Shown: positions 8,082-16,442 of the stretch, piece by piece | How the letters are laid out: the number at the start of each line of letters is the position of its first letter | Position numbering within the stretch: position 1 is the first letter of the stretch | Assembly: GCA_966211965.1 (NCBI GenBank) | Contig: CBIHON010000011.1 | Location: 62,001 to 126,000, forward strand | Direction: 5' to 3' | DNA length: 64,000 bases | DNA from: CBIHON01 sp966211965 | GTDB lineage: Bacteria > Pseudomonadota > Gammaproteobacteria > Burkholderiales > Burkholderiaceae_D | Translations under genes and position numbers: made by a program | The notes under the pieces: generated by a model | The model's input: only the letters and a program-made list of their open reading frames with translations | What the model was told of the DNA's origin: nothing | Databases searched by the model: none

Positions 8082-8820
8082 GGCTGGCGGCTTTCGGCTG
8101 ACGCATGAGCGGACGGGCAAGCTGCACCAGGTCGAGCAAGGCCGAGCCGTTTTGCATCAGGCGTGCGAGTTGGCTGCGCAACAGGAATCCGGCCAGATCC
8201 GACAATTTGTTGAGCAAGCCGCTCTCCAGCGCTTGCACCAGCAGCGCCAGCGTCAAGTCGACCAAGCGGGTCGTGTCGGCCAGTTCGTCCGAGCTGTCGT
8301 TGAGCCAATACACGATCACTGCAAGCAAATAGTCCACGAACAGGCCGCCGATGAGCGGCTTGAAGTCGCAAGGCGCAATGCCGCCGGCCGATTCGGCGGC
8401 ATCGAGAAAGGCAACAACCTGTTGCTTGATGGCGAGCTTTCCGGGCAGCGCGTCGCCCATCATCAGCGTCGGCGACTTGCCCACCAGCTCACGTGCGACG
8501 GCGACGAATTCACGATCGGCCAACAATATTTCCAGCAATGCGTCCACCAGGCGCTGCAAACGTTCTTGCAGCGTATAACTGGCAAAGCCCGTCGTGCCGA
8601 GGGTTGCGGCAATGGCATCGTTGATCGATTGTTCGAAATACCCCAGCACCAGCTTTTCCTTCGTGGGGAAGTATTTGTAGATCGTGGCGTCGCCGATCCC
8701 AGCCGCGCGAGCAATCTGTTTCATGCTGACGCTGTCGAAACCGTGTTCGGTCATCAAATCGACCGTGGCTTGCAAGATCAGACGCTGGGTTTGTTGTTGC
8801 TTGGATTTTGTGGTTCTCAT
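8071..8820 (-). CDS. TetR-family transcriptional regulator
   Basis: A 249-residue regulator. The N-terminal TetR helix-turn-helix is clear: TQRLILQATVDLMTEHGFDS, MKQIARAAGIGDATIYKYFP, TKEKLV. The C-terminal domain is longer than usual. It is the first gene of the operon with the ABC1-like gene and probably autoregulates. The 60 bp upstream are AT-rich with only an imperfect inverted repeat (TTTACTATG near 8825 against ATGATAGCAAA near 8863). The ligand is unknown; context suggests envelope lipid or quinone stress. Confidence 0.92.
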   Translation of the reverse strand: MRTTKSKQQQTQRLILQATVDLMTEHGFDSVSMKQIARAAGIGDATIYKYFPTKEKLVLGYFEQSINDAIAATLGTTGFASYTLQERLQRLVDALLEILLADREFVAVARELVGKSPTLMMGDALPGKLAIKQQVVAFLDAAESAGGIAPCDFKPLIGGLFVDYLLAVIVYWLNDSSDELADTTRLVDLTLALLVQALESGLLNKLSDLAGFLLRSQLARLMQNGSALLDLVQLARPLMRQPKAASHGA

Positions 8821-9223
8821 GAGTATTTACTATGCTTTAAATGAAAATATATCACACATAAATGATAGCAAATATTTTTAATTGAAAACGTAAGTGTTGA
8901 ATACCGCGAACGATCCGCTAGCCGTAGTGCCAGCGGTGTGTGAGATAAGAGCCTGTAGCCCTACAAGCGGTCGCTGCAGAGAAACGACGGAGGCGGCCGA
9001 TCCTCGGCCCAGGCTAAAACAGCATGATCAGCAACGGCTGGATGGCTCCAAGTGCCGCAGCTAGGCCAGTAGGCGGCTACTCTCAAAAGTGCGGCCGTGA
9101 ATGGTCGATCCGGCCGCAATAATTCCGAGGTCACAAGATAGGTGAGACCCAGATCGCGGGAGTCAGGGCGGTCAACACCATATCGCGCCAAGTGCTTATA
9201 GCAGCCGCTTCCATTGCATCAAC
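8821..9223. other. Intergenic region, nothing recognised
   Basis: The first 60 bp are the AT-rich promoter region of the TetR gene. The rest is GC-rich and has a short open frame on the minus strand (8961-9191) with low-complexity composition (many Pro, Trp, His and Arg), which I do not accept as a gene. It may be degenerate coding debris. Confidence 0.4.
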
Positions 9224-10447
9224 TCAAGCGGCAGCGACGCGATGTCCAGGCCTGAAACCATGCACTTTGGCCGACCAGACCACAGACAGGCTGAACAGCG
9301 CCAGCACCGCCAGTGCCCAGGGGAAGGAAGCGGCCCCGAAACGCTCCAGCAGCAAACCGCCCATCATTCCGCCCCCAGCCACCGCCAGATTGAAGACTGT
9401 CACCAGCATGGATTGTGCTACGTCCGCCCCATCGCCAGCGGTATCGGCGAGCGCGGTTTGCAGCAGAGTCGGCGCACCGCCAAACGTCAATCCCCAAGTC
9501 GCAATGCCTAGCAGCACGACGATAGACGAACCGCCGGAAAAGCCCAACATCAGCGCAGCCATTACAAAGAGCGCCAGGCTCAGCAAGCTCAGCGTCCGCA
9601 GCCAACGATCTACCAGCAGACCCGTGATCCAAATGCCTCCGATGGAGGCTGCGCCAAACAGCAACAGCACGGCATCCACCCGATGCCCCAGCCCAACCGA
9701 TGCGAGGAAAGGCGCGATATACGTGTACAGAATGTTGTGCGCCAGTATCCAGGCAAATAGCGCCAGCAGTACTGGACGGATGCCGTGCATCAGGAAGATC
9801 CGCCGGATCGGTAGGCGCTGCTGCGCCGACTGCCCTGGGAAGTCAGGTACGCCTAGTCGCACCCAGGCGAACAGCACCAGGGACAGCGCAGACATGAACC
9901 AGAACACACCGCGCCAATCGAACAAAGTGCCGAGCCAGGTGCCCAGCGGTACACCGATGGATAAGGCAATAGGCTGGCCGACACCTGCTACCGCCAGCGC
10001 GCGTCCTTGCAAACGGTAGGGCACCATGCGCCGAGCGTAGCCCGCCAGCAATCCCCACACCACCCCGGCTGCCATGCCGGCAACAAAGCGCGCCACGAGA
10101 GTCAGTCCGTAGTGGGTGGACAAGGCCGTGACAGTGTTGAATACCAGCAGGCCGCCAATGGCCAGCAGGAATAGCGGTCGCCTGTTCCAATTGCGCGTGG
10201 CGGCGATAACTGGAATCGCGGCTAGCACCGACCCCAGCGCATAGAAGGTCACCAACTGGCCTGCCAACGCTTCGGATACTCCTAGCTCTTGGCCAATCTG
10301 CGGCAGCAGGCCTGCCGGCATAGTTTCTGTCATGATGGCGAGAAAGCCCGCCATTGTGAATGCCAGCAGCTTCCATACGGGAAGCACCTCGGCGGGTGCT
10401 GTGAACTGTACTGTCGTTGTAGGTCCATCGTTACTTTGGATACTCAT
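9224..10447 (-). CDS. MFS transporter, DHA1 drug/sugar efflux type
   Basis: A 407-residue inner-membrane transporter with 12 predicted helices. The loop 2-3 signature appears as ATRNWNRRPLFLLAIGGLLV. Loop 4-5 has ARFVAGMAAGVVWGLLAGYA and motif C-like VAGVGQPIALSIGVPLGT follows. These fit the DHA1 family of proton-driven exporters such as YdhP/NepI. Start MSIQSNDG at 10447 is preferred over an upstream ATG that adds 18 unconserved residues. It lies 86 bp downstream of the oxidoreductase gene and is probably cotranscribed under the TetR repressor at 11523-12104. Confidence 0.9.
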   Translation of the reverse strand: MSIQSNDGPTTTVQFTAPAEVLPVWKLLAFTMAGFLAIMTETMPAGLLPQIGQELGVSEALAGQLVTFYALGSVLAAIPVIAATRNWNRRPLFLLAIGGLLVFNTVTALSTHYGLTLVARFVAGMAAGVVWGLLAGYARRMVPYRLQGRALAVAGVGQPIALSIGVPLGTWLGTLFDWRGVFWFMSALSLVLFAWVRLGVPDFPGQSAQQRLPIRRIFLMHGIRPVLLALFAWILAHNILYTYIAPFLASVGLGHRVDAVLLLFGAASIGGIWITGLLVDRWLRTLSLLSLALFVMAALMLGFSGGSSIVVLLGIATWGLTFGGAPTLLQTALADTAGDGADVAQSMLVTVFNLAVAGGGMMGGLLLERFGAASFPWALAVLALFSLSVVWSAKVHGFRPGHRVAAA

Positions 10448-10532
10448 ATTGGTCTCATTCCCATGAATGTCATGCTGGACACCCAAAGCCAGCGTCACCA
10501 CGCCGGCGAGGCATCCACGGTTGAATTACGCT

Positions 10533-11396
10533 TCAGGCGAGATAGGACGCCGCCATGTCCTTGTCGCCATGTCCGGCTGCCAGCGCGCGCTCGAAACGCC
10601 ACAGCCCAGCCTGCGCGGCATCCACCTGCACCCCCGCCTGGGCGGCGGCCTCGACCACCAGTTGCGCATCCTTCACTGCATTGGCGATGGAGAAACTGAC
10701 GGTGTAATCGTCCTGCAGAATGGCGGCAGCCTTGGCCTGAAAATAGCCGCTATCCATTGGCCCCCCCGTGACCACATCCACTACAAGAGAGGGATCGATC
10801 TCCAGCCCCTTGGCGATACGCAGGCTTTCGGCGATACCGTGAGTCAGTGCGAAGGCCCAGCTATTGAGCGCAAGCTTCAGGCGGCTGCTGGCCCCGGCTT
10901 GCTCGGATACCCACAAGGTGCGCTTACCAATGGCATCGAATATCGGCTGCGCTATCGCCCTCCTATTGAGCGGGCCCGAAGCCAGGATGACCAATTGCCC
11001 TTGCTCGGCTGGCTGACGGGTGCCCTGCAGGGGGGCGTCATAGAACACCAGGCCGTGTTGCGCGGCGAACTCGGCGAGTATCGCGATGGCCTCTATGCCG
11101 ACCGTGCTCAGTTGCAGCCAGACCGTTCCCTTGACCAGGGATGGCACCGCAGTCTGCATCGCCTTTAGCACGCTGGGCCCATCCTTGAGCACCGTTACGA
11201 TGATGTCGGCGCCGCGTACCGCGTCGGCGGGGTTGTCGCAGACCTGGATACCTTCAGACGCCAGGGCTTGCACCTTGGCCGCTGTGCGATTCCAGGCTTG
11301 CACGGTGAAGCCCTGCTTGCTCAAGTTGCGCGCTACCGGGGCGCCGATCAAGCCGGTTCCCACCACGGCGATGGTGAGATGTTTGTTGGTAGTCAT
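10533..11396 (-). CDS. NAD(P)-dependent beta-hydroxyacid dehydrogenase family oxidoreductase
   Basis: A 287-residue enzyme of the 3-hydroxyisobutyrate dehydrogenase / 6-phosphogluconate dehydrogenase-like family. The N-terminal Rossmann motif is VVGTGLIGAPVARNLSKQGF and the substrate-binding block is VFYDAPLQGTRQPAEQGQLV. The catalytic-Lys helix appears as ASSRLKLALNSWAFALTHGI, where the usual NKxxxN Asn is changed. A strong ribosome site (AAAGGAG) precedes the ATG at 11396. A GGAATGATCATTCC palindrome lies 55 bp further upstream. With the MFS gene it forms a small detoxification or efflux operon under TetR control. Confidence 0.87.
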   Translation of the reverse strand: MTTNKHLTIAVVGTGLIGAPVARNLSKQGFTVQAWNRTAAKVQALASEGIQVCDNPADAVRGADIIVTVLKDGPSVLKAMQTAVPSLVKGTVWLQLSTVGIEAIAILAEFAAQHGLVFYDAPLQGTRQPAEQGQLVILASGPLNRRAIAQPIFDAIGKRTLWVSEQAGASSRLKLALNSWAFALTHGIAESLRIAKGLEIDPSLVVDVVTGGPMDSGYFQAKAAAILQDDYTVSFSIANAVKDAQLVVEAAAQAGVQVDAAQAGLWRFERALAAGHGDKDMAASYLA

Positions 11397-11450
11397 GAAG
11401 AACTCCTTTAAAAATGAAAAATGGAAAGAATGGGAAGGGAACCTCTAACG

Positions 11451-11464
11451 GGAATGATCATTCC
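11451..11464. promoter_or_regulatory. Predicted TetR operator upstream of the oxidoreductase gene
   Basis: Perfect 14-bp palindrome GGAATGATCATTCC, 55 bp upstream of the oxidoreductase start. A near-identical copy (one base changed) sits in front of the neighbouring TetR gene at 12121. Occurrence at exactly these two promoters makes a shared operator very likely. Confidence 0.75.
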
Positions 11465-11522
11465 AAAAATGAGCAAATAAAAACCTGACATTCCCCCGCA
11501 CGCTTGCTCGCCAGGTCTTTCG

Positions 11523-12104
11523 CTACAGTGTATTTAGTGCCACGTCGATCACGTCCAGCAAGCATTGACGGCGGTTCGCTTGGGTGCTGCCTTTGCTCAA
11601 TACCCGCATGCCTTGCATCGTATTGACGAAGAAGCGCGCCAGTGCACGAGGATTCCTGTCCGGCCGGATCTCGCCTGTCTGCTGCCCCCGGACAATCAGC
11701 TTTTCCAGTGCCTTCTGCAGCCGCAAAAAGTTGTGCGCTACCAGTTCGGCGACTGCTTTGTCGTGCCCGGCCAGCTCTAACGTCGCATTGGCAACGAGGC
11801 AACCGCGTCGCTGCGGATCGCCAAGCTCATCTTCCACGATACGCATCAGCAACCGCCGAACCAATTCCTTGACTGAGCCAGCCTCGGCCAGCAACTCGAC
11901 ATTGGCCGTGGTTACGGCCTGGTAACGGCGTAGCGCTTGCTGGTAGAGGCCTTGCTTGCTCTCGAATGTGTTGTAAAGACTGCTGCGGGACAGGCCAGTG
12001 CCCTCGACCAGATCCTGTACCGACGTTGCGGCATAACCACGCTCCCAGAATACGCGCATGGCGGCATCGGCAATCTGGTCAGGCTCGAACTCTTTGGTAC
12101 GCAT
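11523..12104 (-). CDS. TetR-family repressor
   Basis: A 193-residue regulator with the helix-turn-helix AMRVFWERGYAATSVQDLVE, then TGLSRSSLYNTFESKQGLY. This N-terminal pattern belongs to the NemR/AcrR-like branch that controls reductase and efflux genes responding to electrophiles. Its start is 17 bp from a palindrome (12121-12134) matching the one before the adjacent oxidoreductase gene, so autoregulation plus control of that gene is predicted. The ligand is unknown. Confidence 0.92.
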   Translation of the reverse strand: MRTKEFEPDQIADAAMRVFWERGYAATSVQDLVEGTGLSRSSLYNTFESKQGLYQQALRRYQAVTTANVELLAEAGSVKELVRRLLMRIVEDELGDPQRRGCLVANATLELAGHDKAVAELVAHNFLRLQKALEKLIVRGQQTGEIRPDRNPRALARFFVNTMQGMRVLSKGSTQANRRQCLLDVIDVALNTL

Positions 12105-12120
12105 AGCAATTAATCAAATT

Positions 12121-12134
12121 GGAACGATCATTCC
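12121..12134. promoter_or_regulatory. Predicted TetR operator upstream of tetR gene
   Basis: GGAACGATCATTCC, differing by one base from the site at 11451-11464. It lies within the expected promoter of the TetR gene that starts at 12104. Confidence 0.75.
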
Positions 12135-12336
12135 CATTACTGTACGATCTGTGTTCTGAAGTGTCAAGAAAAACCCGGGCCTTACATCGCTTGGCGGTGG
12201 AAGGGGAGGGTAGCGCCTGGAAGTAATATTTTAATTATTAAGAGTAGTTCCCACGGAAATCTTTGGTAATGAGGGGCTGTACGCCCAAACCTGATTTTTT
12301 CCCGACACCGTGAGTTCCGGTGCGCCGACACCGGAC

Positions 12337-12425
12337 TCAGCGCGTTTGGCTGCCGAAGGCCGCCCCGAGCTGCCGCGCCCGCTTTTCCTCGGCCGTGTGC
12401 AGGTAGACCGAGGTGGTCGACACCG
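12337..12425 (-). pseudogene. Tyrosine recombinase C-terminal remnant
   Basis: On the minus strand one frame reads STTSVYLHTAEEKRARQLGA then AFGSQTR and a stop at 12337. This is the C-terminal end of phage-type tyrosine integrases, in which the Tyr of the SVYLHT segment is the DNA-cleaving nucleophile. Upstream codons do not continue into the catalytic domain, so only about 28 codons survive. It marks the edge of an old integrated element. Confidence 0.7.
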
Positions 12426-12518
12426 AAATTGTCACGATTGATTTCGATCAGCATCTTCGCTCCACTGAGCTTCGGATAGGAAGACGCGATTCTCTGGAAA
12501 GGGAGAGGATGGCAGTCT

Positions 12519-13841
12519 CTATTGAGTCAATCCATGCTCAGCGTCGGAGATCCACCGTCCAACAATCTCCAATGCCGCCGGACAGTGGTGGGATGCACTA
12601 TGTTTGAATCCTTCTGTAACGATTTGCGACACCTGCCAGGTCCCGGGTGGCGTCGGCTCGGCGGTTACCTGGAAGAGGAAGCCTGCGATGACGAGCTCAA
12701 GACCGATGCCAATGCCAAGAATTGAAATCAGAATCAGAAAAGGCGTGGCGATTACTGTGAACAGGAAACGGCTCAAAATTCCGGCAACAAGTCCGCCTTT
12801 GACCAGTATCGCAAACACCGCCAATAGCAATAAAATGGACGGCGCCATTAATTGCAGCCAGATTCGGCCGCCCATGGGCGGCAACTTTAACAGTGCGGCT
12901 ACACATACGAAAACTAAGCATGCAGCAATTAGCGCCATCTTCCGCCAGTGGCGGATGAGCTGTATACGCAATTGTTCCACGGTATCTTCTGTCTGACCGA
13001 GAAGGCGACTTGTCAATAGCCATATTTGTCCCGCCACCCAACTGATCATATGCGTTGTTCCGAGCGCTGCTGTCGCCTCGTCTCCGGCAACTCGTAAAAT
13101 CAATATTTTTGACGAGTCGACTGTTGGATACTGCAACGCTTCAAGCACCGACTGAGAAAACCGCGCATACAAGCGAGGTGACAAGAAATAACTCAGAATC
13201 GTCACGAGAAAGAGCAGGAAAAAAAGTGTGGCGGAAAGTGCGACGTTGTTCGGAGAAGCTATTTTCACAATAACCCACAGCCCGCTATAAAAGATAACCA
13301 CAACCGGCAGCCACCTGAGAGTGGTATGGCCTACTGGCCCCAGGTTACGCTTCGCTACGGTTAGAAACGGCGTCGCAAGGCAGGCAATGCCTGCAACCCG
13401 CTCCTGGAGCAGAGGATCGGCGAGAACTTGGAAGGCCACATTGCCGCCATGGCTGTGTGCAACGACATAGTGATGCGCTTGGGGCCAACGCGTAATTAAA
13501 GAGCGAAGATGTTCAGTCAGGTCTTTTACCGCTCGTTGTCGTGCCGATATGGAGTTTCTGCCTGACCAAACAAACCGTGTGAATGCAATGGGGGCATTAA
13601 CCACCCTCGAAAGCGTGTCGCGCAAAGGTGATCCCGACATAGTCCATGTTGCCCGACGAGCCCAGGTGCCATGCACGAGCGTGACGACGACCTTCGGGGC
13701 AGACGGCAGGGGATCGTCCGGTTGCTTGCCTTCGTGTAAGGCGTAAAGGCCTGCGAAAACGTTGGAAGCTGCGTTCCAGAGAAGCGCGATCGCGAAGACA
13801 GCGAAATAAGCAGCTGCAACGATGTTGGGAAGGTTTTCCAT
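12519..13841 (-). CDS. Membrane-anchored alpha/beta-hydrolase-like protein
   Basis: A 440-residue protein with an N-terminal membrane helix (IVAAAYFAVFAIALLWNAAS), then an alpha/beta-hydrolase region: VVVTLVHGTWARRATW (oxyanion HG motif) and HYVVAHSHGGNVAFQVL, a GxSxGG-like nucleophile elbow in which the first Gly is Ala. Further helices occur near residues 175-235 and 300-390. Later acid and His residues cannot be assigned with certainty (DEATAALGTTHMISW may hold the His). A lipase or esterase acting on membrane-derived substrates is likely. No obvious operon partner. Confidence 0.75.
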   Translation of the reverse strand: MENLPNIVAAAYFAVFAIALLWNAASNVFAGLYALHEGKQPDDPLPSAPKVVVTLVHGTWARRATWTMSGSPLRDTLSRVVNAPIAFTRFVWSGRNSISARQRAVKDLTEHLRSLITRWPQAHHYVVAHSHGGNVAFQVLADPLLQERVAGIACLATPFLTVAKRNLGPVGHTTLRWLPVVVIFYSGLWVIVKIASPNNVALSATLFFLLFLVTILSYFLSPRLYARFSQSVLEALQYPTVDSSKILILRVAGDEATAALGTTHMISWVAGQIWLLTSRLLGQTEDTVEQLRIQLIRHWRKMALIAACLVFVCVAALLKLPPMGGRIWLQLMAPSILLLLAVFAILVKGGLVAGILSRFLFTVIATPFLILISILGIGIGLELVIAGFLFQVTAEPTPPGTWQVSQIVTEGFKHSASHHCPAALEIVGRWISDAEHGLTQ

Positions 13842-13983
13842 GGCAAAGGTAAGTCAGGGTTCTTGTACCTTTGGTTAGGTTAGTATGATTAGCCTCAGTT
13901 CTGGGGTGCGACATGAAGTCGCGTAATTAATTGTGTCACCTGTTTGCAGATAGAAAGAGAAACCTGTTGTTCCGTCGCAACCG

Positions 13984-14094
13984 TTCACCCCCGTCCACGA
14001 ATATTCTGGGTAACTTAATGACTTACACCGATTCGGCACTTTTCGGGGGGCTTTATATGCCCGGGAGGTGAACAGATACGTTCCGTCAACCGTA
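13984..14094. repeat. 111-bp dispersed repeat, copy 1
   Basis: Begins TTCACCCCCGTCCACGAATA and ends CCGTCAACCGTA. It matches 24808-24918 in the same orientation with two differences (near 14014-14016). On the minus strand both copies encode the same open segment (VDGTYLFTSRAYKAPRKVP), so it may be the end of a gene or element carried twice. Confidence 0.85.
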
Positions 14095-14201
14095 TCCATG
14101 CTTCGCAGATGACCTTCTTCATGAGGTGCTTCTAAAGTGTCCCACGCAAGCATTCAAAATCCGATGTTCTGTCCCGTCTGAAACGCGGTCAGTTCCGTGG
14201 T

Positions 14202-14230
14202 ATGACCGTGACTTCAAACGGTCATTTTTT
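14202..14230 (+). terminator. Rho-independent terminator-like hairpin
   Basis: ATGACCGT, an 8-nt loop, then ACGGTCAT followed directly by a T run (14225-14230). A typical intrinsic terminator on the plus strand, but no gene is recognised before it, so it may be left from a lost gene or small RNA. Confidence 0.65.
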
Positions 14231-14821
14231 GAAAGCGCTTCTTGCGTCGTAATGCAAAAAACTGACGCATGCAGCACGCCTCCTTCGTCTCTGCCTAAGA
14301 ATTCAGCAGAGCAAACTGCAGGCACGCACCTGCGCCCGGACAGCCGTTCTGTCCGGTGTTCTTTGACAATTCGAGCATGATAGCGGTGGCTTGTTAATGT
14401 AGGGTGGCTTGTAACTACTCCGGCGCACTGTTTGGATATGCGAATAATTTCACGTTTCTGAATGTCTGACGGGACACCTCTCGCAACGTCAAGACGTCGA
14501 TGCGCGGTGGAAGTCCATCTCTTTCGAGATGCGGGGCGCGAAAGCGATTTGGGCCCAATGGTCGGGGTGCCTGGCGTGGGCGAGGTCGTCGCTGCGCCGG
14601 CCACGGACGCCGCGGCACAACAGGCAGCGGCCGAAGAGGGCGCTACGAACTGAGTGTTCTATTTGCATGTCTTGACTCGGGGTGGGCGCAGTGTCGTTTC
14701 ACGGATCGATCGTATGAAGTAGCGGTCGGCACAGACGTCCGCTCTCGGGTGTCATGTGCCGGCCTGGAACGTCCTGTAATGCTGACCGACGGGTTCCCCT
14801 TGCTCTTTTTTATCGGCAGTC

Positions 14822-14858
14822 ATAGACTATCGCTTATCATTGTTAAACGATAGTCTAT
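14822..14858. promoter_or_regulatory. Predicted HipB operator / hipBA promoter
   Basis: Perfect 11-bp inverted repeat ATAGACTATCG / CGATAGTCTAT separated by 15 bp, ending 12 bp before the hipB ATG at 14870. HipB-type antitoxins bind inverted repeats in their own promoter, so this is the likely autoregulatory site. No good Shine-Dalgarno separates it from the ATG. Confidence 0.75.
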
Positions 14859-14869
14859 AACGACTCTGT

Positions 14870-15196
14870 ATGCCCAGAAAGAACCTCTCCCGTAACGCAG
14901 TACCAACACTCGTGCAGGAACGCCTGCAGGCGTGGGGCGCCGTCATCCGCAGCCGACGCGCTACGCAGCGGCTGCGAGCGATTGACCTGTGCGAGCGAAT
15001 GGAGATTTCCGAGGCCACGCTGCGCCGCCTCGAGCGAGGCGACGCCGGCGCCGGCGCCGAACTATACCTGTCAGCCTTCCGCATCCTTGGCGTGCTCGAC
15101 GATCTGGTCCCGCTTCCCGCGCCGGACCTCATGCTCAGGGATGCCCCGCAGCGCGTCCGGGTGACGTCGAAAGAGGACGATGGCGAGTACTTCTAA
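14870..15196 (+). CDS. hipB: HipB-like antitoxin / XRE-type regulator
   Basis: A 108-residue DNA-binding protein with a helix-turn-helix at about residues 25-75 (LRAIDLCERMEISEATLRRL, then ERGDAGAGAELYLSAFRILG). It overlaps the downstream hipA-like gene by 17 bp, the classical type II toxin-antitoxin arrangement, and has an 11-bp inverted repeat just upstream. Length and position match HipB-like antitoxins that neutralise the kinase and repress the operon. The symbol is by family, not proven orthology. Confidence 0.82.
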   Translation: MPRKNLSRNAVPTLVQERLQAWGAVIRSRRATQRLRAIDLCERMEISEATLRRLERGDAGAGAELYLSAFRILGVLDDLVPLPAPDLMLRDAPQRVRVTSKEDDGEYF

Positions 15197-16442
15197 GCCG
15201 ATCTACGTCTACCTGCAGCGGCCCGATACTGGGCAATGGGTCACGGTCGGCCGTTACCTCTTCGATTCTGGCCGAAACGTCGGTCTGTTCCGTTATGCAC
15301 CGAGTTATCTGGATGCGGGCCTGACGTGGGCGATCGACCCGGTTGGCCTTTCGCTTCGGGCCAACCACGACTGGGAAGCGGCCCGCTACGGCGGCTTGCA
15401 TGACGTACTGCGCGACGCTTGCCCGGACGCGTGGGGAAGGGCATTACTGCGCCGCGAACATGGAATCCCGGAAGATGCCCCCGATTGGCGCTATCTGGAA
15501 GCCAGTAGCAATGCCGAGCGATGGGGCGCGCTGGCCGTGGGGCGGACCCCAAAGCCGTCTGTCTCGCATATTGCCAGCCCGCGATTACCCGAGCTTGAGG
15601 CGCTGGCGCGGGAGTTGATTGCGATCTCCCTGCACGCGCCGCCTGTAGACGCACGGCTGCGCAAGAAGCTCGTGGCGACGCCGAGCATGGGGGGAGCGAG
15701 ACCCAAAGCCACGATCCGGGACGGCGATCGCTATTGGCTGGTCAAGCCGTATTTGCCCTCCGATATCGGCAATATTCCGTTGCTTGAGCATACTGCCCAG
15801 CAATGGGGACGCCATGCAGGACTGCGCTTCGCAGAAACCGCGTACCACCCGATTAGCGCTGGGCTTGGGGCAGTGCGCGTGTTGCGCTTCGATCGCCAAG
15901 GTGATCGACGGCTGATGGCGCTCAGCGGTGCGACATTGCTGCAGACGGAATACCCAGGACAGACCGTCCCCGCGCAATGGAGCTATCCGCGCCTGGCCGA
16001 GGAGCTTCTCCGGATCGGCGCTCCGCAAGAGGACCGGATCGAGCTGTTCGGCCGAATGATCTTCAATGCCGTGTGCGGGAACGACGACGACCACCCGCGA
16101 AACCATGCCGTTATCTTTGACCCGGCCGAGGGGCGCTGGCGCTTGTCCCCGGCGTTTGATGTTGTCCCGCACCCCGACCTTGATGCGCCGCCGGCGCTTG
16201 CCATGCAAGTGGCGCTCGGCATCACTGAGATTTCACGCGCCTCCGTTCTGGCTGATCATGTACGCTTCGGTTTCCGGACGGCGCAGGACGCAAAGACGCA
16301 CCTGGAGCAGTTACTGGCGCGGATCGAAGGTGCTTTCCGGGAGTCGGCGCAAGGCCTGACCGCCGAACTGCACGCGTTGCTGGAGAATCGCATGCACCGG
16401 CAACTACGCCTGTTAAGAAGTTCTAGAGCGAATTCATTCTAA
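15180..16442 (+). CDS. hipA: HipA-like serine/threonine kinase toxin
   Basis: A 420-residue HipA-family protein. The N-terminal subdomain (about 1-110) includes YGGLHDVLRDACPDAWGRAL. The kinase core includes MGGARPKATIRDG with the ATP-contacting Lys, then WLVKPYLPSDI, the catalytic loop FNAVCGNDDDHPRNHAVI (Asp and Asn residues) and the metal motif WRLSPAFDVVP. All key residues are present, so the toxin is probably active, phosphorylating a translation factor or tRNA synthetase as known for the family. The last codons (16424-16442) lie in the left tip of the IS630-type element. The insertion replaced only the original last four codons (SIHR) with RANSF. Confidence 0.85.
   Translation: MASTSKPIYVYLQRPDTGQWVTVGRYLFDSGRNVGLFRYAPSYLDAGLTWAIDPVGLSLRANHDWEAARYGGLHDVLRDACPDAWGRALLRREHGIPEDAPDWRYLEASSNAERWGALAVGRTPKPSVSHIASPRLPELEALARELIAISLHAPPVDARLRKKLVATPSMGGARPKATIRDGDRYWLVKPYLPSDIGNIPLLEHTAQQWGRHAGLRFAETAYHPISAGLGAVRVLRFDRQGDRRLMALSGATLLQTEYPGQTVPAQWSYPRLAEELLRIGAPQEDRIELFGRMIFNAVCGNDDDHPRNHAVIFDPAEGRWRLSPAFDVVPHPDLDAPPALAMQVALGITEISRASVLADHVRFGFRTAQDAKTHLEQLLARIEGAFRESAQGLTAELHALLENRMHRQLRLLRSSRANSF

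Larger units (their letters stand above)
13842..14869. other. Gene-poor region upstream of hipBA
   Basis: No convincing gene. It holds the first 111-bp repeat (13984-14094), a terminator-like hairpin (14202-14230), a second perfect hairpin CCGGACAG/CTGTCCGG (14336-14356) and the hip operator near the right end. A short plus-strand frame at 14462-14653 (63 codons, ending AATDAAAQQAAAEEGATN-like) has no recognisable family and is not called. The composition suggests fragments of an old insertion. Confidence 0.4.
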
